A stretch of 64,000 nt of DNA, taken from NCBI GenBank assembly GCA_041861885.1, contig JBGVUE010000001.1, positions 2,406,001-2,470,000 of the forward strand. The letters are read 5' to 3'. Below the pieces are notes generated by a model. The model was not told where the DNA came from, ran no database searches, and worked only from the letters and a program-made list of their open reading frames with translations. This document shows positions 55,875 through 64,000 of the stretch, piece by piece; position 1 is the first letter of the stretch, and every line of letters begins with the position of its first letter. The translations under genes and the position numbers were made by a program. This DNA comes from Haloimpatiens sp. FM7315 (GTDB lineage Bacteria; Bacillota; Clostridia; Clostridiales; Clostridiaceae).

Positions 55875-55897
55875 TTATTCCTAATGTTTCATATGTA

Positions 55898-56472
55898 TTA
55901 ATTCTTATTTTCAATAAATATTATATAGCTTGTAACTATACCTCCCAAAAGTCCACCAATATGAGCGTAATTATCTATATTAGAAACCGACATACCTATA
56001 ATAATATTAACTACAATAACAGCTATTATGTTTTTCTTAAACTCATTTCCCATTGCATTTCTCATCTTATATGAAAGCATAAGCATAGCCCCTAAAAGCC
56101 CAAATATTGCCCCAGAAGCACCTACTGCAATTCCATCTGAAAAGAAATAGCTAAAAAGAGAAGCCGTAAAAGCAGAAACAAAATAAATAACTATATATTT
56201 AAGTTTACCATAAGCCTTTTCTATAACTGGTCCAATTGCATAAAGTGCATACATATTAAATGTAATATGCATAAGCCCACCGTGCAAAAACTACAAGTAA
56301 TAAGCCTAAAGTACTCACCAGCATCTATAAAAGGGTTATACTTGGCCCCAAGAAACACTAGTACCTCTCCATTTATATAAGTTAAACTCCTTGAAAGGTA
56401 AACACTCAAAATAAACATTGCTATATTAATCCCAATTAAAATATAAGTAACTATACTATGATTTTTTCTCAT
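55898..56472 (-). pseudogene. Rhomboid family intramembrane serine protease, one frameshift
   Basis: The restored protein of about 191 residues has six membrane helices. It starts MRKNHSIVTYILIGINIAMF, then GEYFRLITCSF, where one base is missing (plus-strand A5 run 56286-56290). With it restored the frame reads LHGGLMHITFNMYAL, the conserved HGGxxHxxxN rhomboid motif. The catalytic serine is in AVGASGAIFGLLGA and the catalytic histidine in NYAHIGGLLGG. Rhomboids cleave membrane proteins within the bilayer. The substrate is unknown. Confidence 0.9.
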
Positions 56473-56675
56473 TGTTTTCTCCTAATTAATATTATTTTAT
56501 ATATCAATTCTACCTTCTTAGTAGGAAAAATACAATTTATTATTTAAATTATACTATGATGCCAAATTGAATTATTATAAAAGCACATATCCAATTAAAC
56601 CCTAATTAAAAATTTTCAATACATTTATTCTAATCTATTTTAATTTTTAATAATCCTTAGAAAGCCTTAAATGTA

Positions 56676-57730
56676 CTACACAACTTTAACAACAGTAATA
56701 TTGCTAAACTTTAAAAGATCCATCTCGTAGTACAGAGAATTCTGCATACTTCCTCCAGGGAAAACTCTTATTATGGGTCTATCTGGAAATTCTTTGTTTT
56801 GAGAACAAACATATCCTTCTATACCATTAGACAACAAAAGCTTGCAGCCTAGTGGATATATAGAAAAAGTTTTCTTAAAAGTATCTACTAAATCTTCATC
56901 AAAAGCAGTACCACTTCCCCCTAATATAAGTTCATATGCCTCATTAGGAGAAAATTTTCGCCTATAACATCTATCGCTACTTACCGCATCGTATACGTCA
57001 CAAATAGCTGCGATTTTACCATATCTTGAAATTTCATTACTCTTAAGTCCATAGGGATAACCTCTTCCATCCACCCTTTCATGATGCTGTGCCACTGTGT
57101 TTAAAATTATTTTAGAGCTACTAAATTTTTTTCTAAAATCTCTCTTCCATATAAAGGGTGTTTTTTTATCTCATCAAATTCAGCATCAGTTAATCTGCCA
57201 TTTTTACTTATGATTTTGTGTGGCACTTTAACCTTACCTACATCGTGGAGTATTGCACCAATCGCAAGTTCCTTTACTTTCTCTTTGCTGATTTTAAGTG
57301 ACATTGCTAGAAAGGTTGCCATTATCCCTGTATCAAGACAATGTACATAGGTATAATTGTCATAAGTCTTTATATCATATAGACTTGTATTAACATCTTT
57401 ATTTTCAAGAATATATTCAACAAGGTTTTCAACTTCCCTAATATCTTCTCTAACTTCTAATCTTCTATTACTGCTTATATTTTTAACTATGTTTGAAATG
57501 CTTTTAATAGTGTTTTGCTTTAACTTAGTTAATTTTTCGTCTTCTAAATCTATATCGTAAAGTCTGTCATCCTCTATGTAAATATAATCTACGCCAAGGT
57601 CTTTAAGCTTTTCAATATAAGAAAATGTAAGTAAGTTTCCTGATCTTAATAAAATTTTTCCATCGTAAGTTAAAATACTTTTCCCAAGCACTTCATTTTC
57701 TTTTACATTATCAATAAATTCAAGCCTCAT
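56676..57730 (-). pseudogene. HD-GYP domain phosphodiesterase-like protein, one frameshift
   Basis: The restored protein is about 350 residues. The N-terminal part (MRLEFIDNVKENEVLGKSIL, GVDYIYIEDD) is the usual lead-in of clostridial HD-GYP proteins. The catalytic HD-GYP domain has GAILHDVGKVKVP and KKHPLYGREIL. A missing base at 57110-57113 then interrupts it. Restoration gives KIILNTVAQHHERVDGRGYP, containing HHE and the GYP-type motif, then ISRYGKIAAICDVYDAVSSDRCYR. HD-GYP enzymes hydrolyse cyclic di-GMP or related dinucleotides. A short C-terminal domain of about 65 residues (YPLGCKLLLSNGIEGYV) is common in this group. Confidence 0.88.
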
Positions 57731-57789
57731 ATCACACCTCTTATCCTACAATATTATAAATTCGTATATAAATATATTCTTAAGCTCAG

Positions 57790-57862
57790 TTAACCTAAAT
57801 TCAACTAAGCTACAAAAATATTTTATATTTTTAAGCTTAGTTGAATTAAATTAAGTTAATAT
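57790..57862. other. Inverted repeat after pepF
   Basis: AATTCAACTAAGCT and AGCTTAGTTGAATT form a 14-bp stem, and further imperfect copies of AAGCTnAGTT flank it. There is no clear T-run, so it may be an inefficient terminator or an operator for the HD-GYP gene. Confidence 0.4.
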
Positions 57863-57883
57863 ATTACTTGGTTATTTATAATA

Positions 57884-59694
57884 TTAGCTGTCTAACATAT
57901 CTAAAAGCTCAACAAATCTCTTTATAGTATCTTCAAGTGGTTTTGAAGTTGTCATATCAACTCCAGCTTTTCTCAATATATTTATTGGATAATCTGAACC
58001 ACCACTTTTTAAGAAGCCTTTGTATTTCTCTACAGCCTCTTCTCCCTTATCTAAAATCATAGAGCTAAAGGAATTTGCAGCAGCATAACCTGTTGCATAC
58101 TGATACACATAAAAATCTGAATAGAAATGTGGAATTCTAGCCCATTCCATATCTATTTCACTATCAACTACCATGTCAGAACCAAAATATTTTACATTTA
58201 AATCATGCCATATTTTGCACAAATCCTCACTTGTTAAGGATTTTCCAGCCTCCATAGATGAATGTGTGATTTTTTCAAATTCTGCAAACATTATTTGTCT
58301 GAATACTGTAGCTCTTATTCCCTCTAACTGCTGATTAATTAGATATAATCTTTTATTTTTATCTTTCTCATTTTCAATTAAATGTTTAATTAGAAGGCAC
58401 TCATTTGTAATAGAGGCAACCTCAGCACAAAATAGCTCATAATTTGCATAAATATATGGCTGATTAGTTCTTGAGTAGTATGAGTGCATTGAGTGACCCA
58501 TCTCATGAGCTAAAGTTGAAACATCATCAAGCTCATAATTATAGTTCAAAAGCACATAAGGCATAGTGTCATAGCATCCCCATGAATATGCTCCGCTTCT
58601 TTTTCCTTTATTTAAATATACATCTACCCATCTATTATCTATTCCGCTTTGGAATATGTCTAGGTACTCTTTTCCTAAAGGTTTTAAACCTTCTTTTACT
58701 ATTTTACAAGCTTCACTAAACTCTATATGAGTTTTAGGTGTATCTATAACTGGAACATAGAGATCATACATATGTATTTCCTCTAAGCCAAGTAACTTTT
58801 TCTTTATTCTTACATATCTATGTAAAGAATCAAGATGCTTATTTATTGTGTCTATAGCATTATCGTATACTTCTAAAGGTATATTATTAGGTTTTAAAGA
58901 AGCCTCTAAAGAAGAATTAAATTTTCTAGTCTTAGACACAAAAATAAAGTTCTTAATTGAAGAAGTTAAAGCCGCTGCATAGGTGTTTCTAAATTTATAA
59001 TAAGTTTTAAATAAATTTAAAAAAGCATCTTTTCTAACATCTCTATTTTTGCTTCTTAAGAAATTAACATAATTTCCTTCGCTTAACTCTACTTCATTTC
59101 CCTCTTCATCTTTTATAAGAGGAAAAGACATATCTGCATTAGAAAGCATGCCTCTTATATTTGAAGGGGCATTTAAACAGTCTGAAACTGAAGCTAAAAG
59201 CTGTTCCATATCTTTGTTTAAGGTATGTGGCTTCATTTTTAATATATTCTTTAAATAAAAATCATAAAGCTTTAAACCCTCTGTATCCTCTATAGCCTTT
59301 TCAATAACTCCGTCCTCTAAGCTTAGAATCTCAGGTTCAAAAAAAGCTTTAAAACTCATAACTTCCGCAAAATAAGAATCAATTTTATCCTTTATAGCTT
59401 GATAAGTATTATTTGCAGTATCCTCATCACTTTTTAAATGAGCATAAACAAAAGCTTTTCTAAAAGCCTTAAGACCTTCTCCTGGGCTTTTAAAAAATCC
59501 AAAAGCACTTCTCCATCTTTAAGTTTTCCGCTGAAATCTAAAAGCTTTGGTGCAATACTTTTAAGCTTTCCAAAATCTTTCTCCCAACTTTCAGTATTCT
59601 CATATACCTTTTCAATACTCCATTTGTATTGGTTTTCAACTTCATTACGATTCATTAATTTTTTAACACTAGCCATAATTAAACTGCATGACAT
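57884..59694 (-). pseudogene. pepF: Oligoendopeptidase F (M3 metallopeptidase), one frameshift
   Basis: PepF hydrolyses short peptides in the cytosol. The N-terminal frame (NRNEVENQYKWSIEKVYENTESWEKDF...FLKAQEKVLRLLE) breaks at the 4-base run 59456-59459. One added base gives KAFVYAHLKSDEDTANNTYQ and leads into the main frame MSFKAFFEPEILSLEDGVIE. The zinc site is in LAHEMGHSMHSYYS (HEMGH) with the third ligand in ELFCAEVASITNE. The end (YATGYAAANSFSSMIL, SGGSDYPINILRKAGVDM) is typical. The restored length is about 600 residues, as expected. The exact start is uncertain: ATG 59692-59694 or the later MNRNE. Confidence 0.9.
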
Positions 59695-59932
59695 TATACC
59701 AAGCAGTCCTTCACCCCCTCTTTGATATTATCTAGATTATAATGAATAATAACATTTTACTAACATTATACCACACAATAATTACATATATTGCCTCAAT
59801 ATTAAAAAAATGCAGTAAACCTTCGCCTATAATATTTACTTTATTCCAACTTTTGGGTATTATATTAATATAATCAAGTTTTATATTTACATAAATCTTA
59901 AATTTTGGGTAAGTAATTTTAGGGGGAAAATT

Positions 59933-60262
59933 ATGAAAAAATTGTTTTTTTTAGTAATTGTATTCGTTTTACTTCTCACTATGGGAATTTCTATGTATTC
60001 TTCACAGAAAAACAGCTATATAAAACACGCAGTTGAAAAATACTGCACTACTGGCATTTTTAATAAACACAAATTGTACAGCATAAATAACTGGGAAGTA
60101 GAATTTTCCGATGGAAATATGGCCATTGTATCTGTATATGGACTTCAGTATAAATCTCCTCACGACTATATAAGCTATAAAATACTTTTAGAAAAAAACA
60201 AAAATGGTATATGGAAACTAAAAAAATACTATGAAGAAAATGAAAAAGAAGAAAATCCTTAA
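59933..60262 (+). CDS. Small exported or membrane-anchored protein of unknown function
   Basis: This is a 109-residue protein. Residues 1-22 are hydrophobic (KKLFFLVIVFVLLLTMGISMYS) and act as signal or anchor. A roughly 80-residue domain with alternating strands follows (KLYSINNWEVEFSDGNMAIVSVYG, GIWKLKKYYEENEKEEN). The pattern resembles small secreted clostridial proteins with a cystatin/NTF2-like fold, but I cannot assign a family. GGGGG lies 6 nt before the ATG. Confidence 0.65.
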   Translation: MKKLFFLVIVFVLLLTMGISMYSSQKNSYIKHAVEKYCTTGIFNKHKLYSINNWEVEFSDGNMAIVSVYGLQYKSPHDYISYKILLEKNKNGIWKLKKYYEENEKEENP

Positions 60263-60281
60263 AAGCTTTAAACTTAGCCTA

Positions 60282-60716
60282 TTATTTTTCTTCTTTTCTT
60301 TTATTTATCTTAGCACAATCTTTACATATGCCGCTAAATTTAATTTCCTCCTCTACAAGTACAAAACCCGTTTTGCTTTTTATTATATCCGAAACTTGAG
60401 GCATAGGACAATCTATTTCTAAATTTTTATCACATAATTTACAGTGAAGTATGTGTTTATGATTGTGCTCTTTGAAAAGATAATTGTACTTTCCCTCGCC
60501 TATATCAAATTTTTCTATTAAACTCATTTTTTCAAATAGCTCAAGAGTTCTATAAACCGTTGAAAGATCTATTTTTACCCCCTCTTTACTACACTTCTCA
60601 TAAATTCTCTCTGCATTTGCTGCCTCTTTGTTTTCCTCTAAAATCTTTAAAATACTAAGCCTTCCCTTAGTACATTTTATATTATTTTCTTTTAATACAC
60701 CTCTAAATCTATCCAC
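60282..60716 (-). CDS. Fur family metalloregulator
   Basis: This 144-residue member of the Fur/Zur/PerR family has an N-terminal winged helix (CTKGRLSILKILEENKEAANAERIYEKC, then DLSTVYRTLELFEKM). Metal-site residues are in KEHNHKHILHC and the structural zinc cysteines in CKLC and CKDC. The subtype cannot be fixed by reading. It lies 77 bp downstream of mntP on the same strand, so a Mn- or general metal-homeostasis role (Mur- or PerR-like) is attractive. Zur remains possible. Confidence 0.88.
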   Translation of the reverse strand: MDRFRGVLKENNIKCTKGRLSILKILEENKEAANAERIYEKCSKEGVKIDLSTVYRTLELFEKMSLIEKFDIGEGKYNYLFKEHNHKHILHCKLCDKNLEIDCPMPQVSDIIKSKTGFVLVEEEIKFSGICKDCAKINKRKEEK

Positions 60717-60793
60717 ACTATCACCCCTTGTAAATAAGTCTAGGATTTAAAAGTTTTAAAATATTATCATTTTAAGTCCAAATAAAATTAGAA

Positions 60794-61309
60794 TTATCCC
60801 CCTATATAATCTGCATAGGAGGTTATGAGTTTTGTTTTCTTTAAATATCTACATATTAAAAAAGCAAAAGTCGTCATAATAAAAGTAACAAAGCCTATAT
60901 ATAAAGAATCCTTTAAAATCATTATATTACTTTTCATATCATTAAGCATAATAAATCCTACCACCATAGCATCAATGCTTACAGAAATGCCCAGAATTAA
61001 ACTGGCACTTTTACTTTTTATAAATTTATTTTCTTCCCCTTCACTTTGAAATCCTTCCTTAAGCATAAATATCCCAACTAATGCAATAATTATACCACCT
61101 ATAATTTTAGGAACCGATACTATGTATGTGTTGAACAAAAATCCCGCATAGGCCCCAGCTAATGCAAAGGCAAACTGAAAAAAGGCAAAAGAAAAAATAT
61201 AAGGTAATTTCTCTTTAAACCTAATATTACAAAGTCCAAGACTTATAGCAACTCCAAAAGCATCTAAAGATAGAGCTAAAGCTACACGAGTCAATGCATA
61301 AAATGACAT
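60794..61309 (-). CDS. mntP: Manganese efflux pump MntP family protein
   Basis: This 171-residue protein has six membrane helices and the two MntP repeat motifs: ALSLDAFGVAISLG in helix 1 and GISVSIDAMVVGFIM in helix 4. Each carries the acidic residue needed for Mn2+ export. The sporulation protein YtaF is a relative in the same superfamily, so the assignment is good but not absolute. It forms a unit with a Fur-family gene. AGGAGAGGTGG precedes the ATG closely. Its leader contains a terminator hairpin and, further upstream, the whole of repeat array III. Confidence 0.82.
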   Translation of the reverse strand: MSFYALTRVALALSLDAFGVAISLGLCNIRFKEKLPYIFSFAFFQFAFALAGAYAGFLFNTYIVSVPKIIGGIIIALVGIFMLKEGFQSEGEENKFIKSKSASLILGISVSIDAMVVGFIMLNDMKSNIMILKDSLYIGFVTFIMTTFAFLICRYLKKTKLITSYADYIGG

Positions 61310-61346
61310 CTGCCACCTCTCCTTTATATATCCAAAATTAATTTAA

Positions 61347-61376
61347 TAAAAAACTATTTAATAAATAGTTTTTACC
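61347..61376 (-). terminator. Terminator hairpin in the mntP leader
   Basis: On the minus strand AAAAACTATTT-ATTA-AATAGTTTTTTATT is a hairpin with a T-run, about 40 bp before the mntP start and after array III. It would reduce read-through from the array into mntP, or serve as an attenuator. No yybP-ykoY aptamer is present. Confidence 0.6.
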
Positions 61377-61439
61377 TATTTATTTATGTATACCAAGTAA
61401 TTTTACAATAATTTAATTTATTTTTAAATGCTTTTTAAT

Positions 61440-62625
61440 AATAATTCCAAAGGAATATTAATTAAAAAATCTTTTTTCAATAGAAGTACGGCTTAGAACT
61501 TGTTACTGTAGTTTAAGTTTCTAAATAATATATAATTTTTCATGTATATTATGTCAAATAAATAATCATAAGAAGTTATATATTATGTGAGAAACATTTA
61601 AACAAAGTTTACTAGTTCTTAGCCTTACGTAGATGAAAAAAGGTATTTTTAAATTATGAATTCCAAAGAAATATTAATTTAAAAATCTTTTTTCAATAGA
61701 AGTAAGGCTTAGAACTTGTTACTGTAGTTTATGTTTCTAAATAATATATAATTTTTCATGTATATTATGTCAAATAAATAATCATAAGAAGTTATATATT
61801 ATGTGAGAAACATTTAAACAAAGTTTACTAGTTCTTAGCCTTACGTAGATGAAAAAAGGTATTTTTAAATTATGAATTCCAAAGGAATATTAATTTAAAA
61901 ATCTTTTTTCAATAGAAGTAAGGCTTAGAACTTGTTACTGTAGTTTAAGTTTCTAAATAATATATAACTTTTCATGTATATTATGTCAAATAAATAATCA
62001 TAAGAAGTTATATATTATGTGAGAAACATTTAAACAAAGTTTACTAGTTCTTAGCCTTACGTAGATGAAAAAAGGTATTTTTAAATTATGAATTCCAAAG
62101 GAATATTAATTTAAAAATCTTTTTTCAATAGAAGTAAGGCTTAGAACTTGTTACTGTAGTTTATGTTTCTAAATAATATATAATTTTTCATGTATATTAT
62201 GTCAAATAAATAATCATAAGAAGTTATATATTATGTGAGAAACATTTAAACAAAGTTTACTAGTTCTTAGCCTTACGTAGATGAAAAAAGGTATTTTTAA
62301 ATTATGAATTCCAAAGGAATATTAATTTAAAAATCTTTTTTCAATAGAAGTAAGGCTTAGAACTTGTTACTATAGTTTAAGTTTCTAAATAATATATAAT
62401 TTTTCATGTATATTATGTCAAATAAATAATCATAAGAAGTTATATATTATGTGAGAAACATTTAAACAAAGTTTACTAGTTCTTAGCCTTACGTAGATGA
62501 AAAAAGGTATTTTTAAATTATGAATTCCAAAGGAATATTAATTTAAAAATCTTTTTTCAATAGAAGTAAGGCTTAGAACTTGTTACTGTAGTTTAAGTTT
62601 CTAAATAATATATAACTTTTCATGT
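61440..62625. repeat. Repeat array III: 216-bp tandem repeats of the array II palindrome
   Basis: The string AATAGAAGTAAGGCTTAG (first copy AGTACGG) recurs at 61479, 61695, 61911, 62127, 62343 and 62559, each 216 bp apart. Arms and CC-AAA-GG centres are almost identical to those of array II, 13 kb away. The spacer (TTCATGTATATTATGTCAAA...) is unrelated and 20 nt shorter. The pair next to GTTTC changes together: C with G in array II, T with A in array III. Like array II, it begins with little more than a right half-palindrome and ends with a complete right arm. There are five full palindromes. No gene lies inside. Confidence 0.93.
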
Positions 62626-62649
62626 ATATTTTTTATATATAAGGAAACA

Positions 62650-62678
62650 ATACTAACTGATAGCACTTACTGATTCAA
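62650..62678 (-). promoter_or_regulatory. Candidate promoter reading through array III to mntP
   Basis: On the minus strand TTGAAT (62673-62678) and TAGTAT (62650-62655) are spaced by 17 bp, placing a start site right at the edge of array III. Confidence 0.5.
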
Positions 62679-62695
62679 CTTTTAATTTCTAATTT

Positions 62696-62727
62696 GCCTC
62701 AACTTTTTAAAGTTGAGGCATTTTTTT
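62696..62727 (+). terminator. Terminator facing out of array III
   Basis: GCCTCAACTTT and AAAGTTGAGGC followed by seven T work on the plus strand. The hairpin overlaps the end of the minus-strand EamA gene. The nearest plus-strand sequence it could terminate is array III. Confidence 0.7.
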
Positions 62728-63613
62728 CATCTTCTAATTTAAATTTCTTCTTTTCACTCAAACTTATTATAATAACTGCGATAAGTATTAAAATACTTCC
62801 AAAAATTATTGCCCTATTTAGCTCTTCTCCCAGTATAATTACCCCTAAAATGCAGCTTACAATAGGCTCTAAAGTGCTAAGAACCGCAGCGTTTGAAGCT
62901 CCTATTATTTGTATTCCCTTTAAAAACGCCATAAGGGCAATTACCGTTGAAATTATGGAAATACCAATTATAAATAAATATCCCTTAAATTTAATTGTAA
63001 GAGAAAAGTTATTAGTAGCAAGGGCTCCCGTAAAAATAAAAAGAGACGCCGTTAAAGATACATAAAAAGTAGTTACATAAGGATTCAACTTTCTCATCTC
63101 ACTATGCCCTGCACCTACTATATAAAAAGAATAAAACACCCCTGAAATAAGTGCAAAGAATACCCCTAAAATAGATAGTTTACTTTGTCCCCCACCTACT
63201 AAAAAGTAAATTCCAAAAGCAGATAAAATTAGAGCACAAATTTTACACTTGTCCAATTTTTCTTTAAACAAAGCCCAAGATATAGCTGTAACTACTATTG
63301 GATAAATAAAATGGAGAGTAGTTGCAAGTCCAACTGACATATAATTATAGGCCAAAAACAAATTAAGGCAAGTAGCTGCATAGCTAAGACCTCCAAAGAT
63401 TATTATATCCCTTACTTGCTTTTTTGTTATTTTTAAATCTATCTTCTTTATTAAAATTATAGGAAATAGTATTAAAGCTGAAAAAAGAAAACGAAACACC
63501 AAAACCGTTACAGCATCAGCTCCAAAACCGTAAGCTATTTTAGCAAATATAGGCATAATCCCAAAAGCCGCAGCAGAAAACATGGAATAAAATACCCCAT
63601 TAATCTTTTTCAT
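62699..63613 (-). CDS. EamA/DMT family transporter
   Basis: This 304-residue protein has ten predicted helices as two EamA repeats (first: MFSAAAFGIMPIFAKIAYGFGADAVTVLVFRFLFSALIL; second from about residue 150: LIGVFFALISGVFYSFYIVGAG). It has the typical motif LSTLEPIVSCILGVIILGEELN near the end. DMT carriers export amino acids, nucleosides or other metabolites. The substrate is unknown. The ATG precedes a basic first segment (KKINGVFYSM). It is a single gene. Confidence 0.88.
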   Translation of the reverse strand: MKKINGVFYSMFSAAAFGIMPIFAKIAYGFGADAVTVLVFRFLFSALILFPIILIKKIDLKITKKQVRDIIIFGGLSYAATCLNLFLAYNYMSVGLATTLHFIYPIVVTAISWALFKEKLDKCKICALILSAFGIYFLVGGGQSKLSILGVFFALISGVFYSFYIVGAGHSEMRKLNPYVTTFYVSLTASLFIFTGALATNNFSLTIKFKGYLFIIGISIISTVIALMAFLKGIQIIGASNAAVLSTLEPIVSCILGVIILGEELNRAIIFGSILILIAVIIISLSEKKKFKLEDEKNASTLKS

Positions 63614-63889
63614 AAAAACCTTCCTCTTTTCGAATAAAATATAAAATTATACCAAATTACAATTAAAAATTATATCACTATCCTAAAGAGCTGTACAGTA
63701 AAGTTCTAAAATTAAGGGGAATTTATGTATAGCTTTTCATATTTATTTCATTTAATTAAGTAAAAATATAAAAATTAAATTTACTATGTAACATTTTATA
63801 TAAATTTGAATAAAATATTATTAGATGATTGTATTCATCTTATATTTTTTAACATTGATTGTTTTCCTAATTTAAGGAGGTTTATATAA

Positions 63890-64000
63890 ATGCCTATATG
63901 CAATTCAACTGTAGACCCAAAAACTTTGTGCTTATGCAATAATACCCAAATAACTCCTCAAGGTACTAATGGACCTTTAGTTGCAAAAATTCCTGTGGTT
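63890..64000 (+). CDS. Start of a SPOCS-like (DUF3794) spore protein gene (3' end outside window)
   Basis: Thirty-seven codons are visible, starting at an ATG 9 nt after TAAGGAGG. They read MPICNSTVDPKTLCLCNNTQ, then ITPQGTNGPLVAKIPVV. The cysteine-rich start followed by TPQGT-GPLVAKIPVV resembles clostridial SPOCS-domain proteins, which are linked to sporulation. The domain itself lies beyond the window, so the assignment rests on this N-terminal segment from memory of the family. Confidence 0.55.
   Translation, partial: MPICNSTVDPKTLCLCNNTQITPQGTNGPLVAKIPVV

Noticed and set aside
61310..61440. yybP-ykoY riboswitch upstream of mntP
   Set aside because: The conserved GGGGAGTAGC-like and CGG-type segments are absent. 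Only an AT-rich terminator hairpin is present.
47650..62625. Insertion sequence or retron msr-msd elements
   Set aside because: No transposase or reverse transcriptase frame lies in or beside the arrays, and no target-site duplications could be recognised. Non-autonomous mobility elsewhere in the genome cannot be excluded.
1..64000. tRNA or rRNA genes, prophage, plasmid or replication origin
   Set aside because: No cloverleaf-like GC-rich segments, ribosomal signatures, phage structural genes, attachment repeats or DnaA-box clusters were noticed. A dedicated tRNA scan was not possible.

Overview
The window is low-GC, AT-rich DNA from a spore-forming Firmicute, most probably Clostridium sensu stricto. 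Supporting evidence is the strong AGGAGG-type ribosome sites, frequent TTG/GTG starts, the gene set (YaaR, YitT, class II ribonucleotide reductase, GapN, MurT/GatD, VanW, DUF378, a SPOCS-like spore protein at the right edge) and Firmicute regulation (CtsR box, NrdR boxes, L-box, Mn riboswitch, T-rich intrinsic terminators). No tRNA, rRNA, complete insertion sequence, prophage or CRISPR array was seen.

Layout. 0-13 kb: a YheO-like regulator (partial), aroQ, ridA, a YitT transporter behind a terminator-bearing leader, a frameshifted YhgE/Pip protein, map, a MATE pump, an NfeD-SPFH pair and nadE. 12.7-17.4 kb is a decayed, accessory-looking stretch: an HD-domain pseudogene, a solitary ABC exporter, a small membrane protein, a 3'-truncated GNAT gene and repeat array I. 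17.4-29.3 kb: yaaR, a two-gene chromate-transporter set, a Mn-riboswitch-controlled P-type ATPase, a VanW lipoprotein, free-methionine sulfoxide reductase, an APC permease and NrdR-controlled nrdJ. 29.4-45 kb: a beta-CASP hydrolase with a coupled small gene, a lysine-riboswitch NhaC-type carrier, DUF2284, gapN, murT-gatD, CapA, a TPR protein and an SNF transporter. 45-64 kb: clpB, array II, two tandem HTH-TPR regulators, a small protein, rnhC, a YkvA-like protein, an ftsH paralogue, rhomboid, HD-GYP, pepF, a Fur regulator with mntP, array III, an EamA transporter and the start of a SPOCS-like gene.

Two things stand out. First, there are three tandem arrays of long imperfect palindromes (about 190-200 nt each, arms of about 90 nt, tiny central loops). 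Arrays II and III share arms but not spacers, show compensatory changes, and each fills the whole space between a recognisable promoter and its gene (CtsR-controlled clpB; mntP). They would therefore form 5' leaders of about 0.85 and 1.3 kb. Array I is a different sequence with the same design. Second, eleven reading-frame breaks are all single-base indels in A/T homopolymers, eight of them at 52.4-59.5 kb. This looks like sequencing error in at least most cases, so the affected genes are annotated here across their breaks.

Metal handling recurs (Mn riboswitch with P-type ATPase, MntP with a Fur-family regulator), as do envelope functions (MurT/GatD, VanW, CapA, YhgE) and protein quality control (ClpB, FtsH, rhomboid, SPFH/NfeD, PepF).
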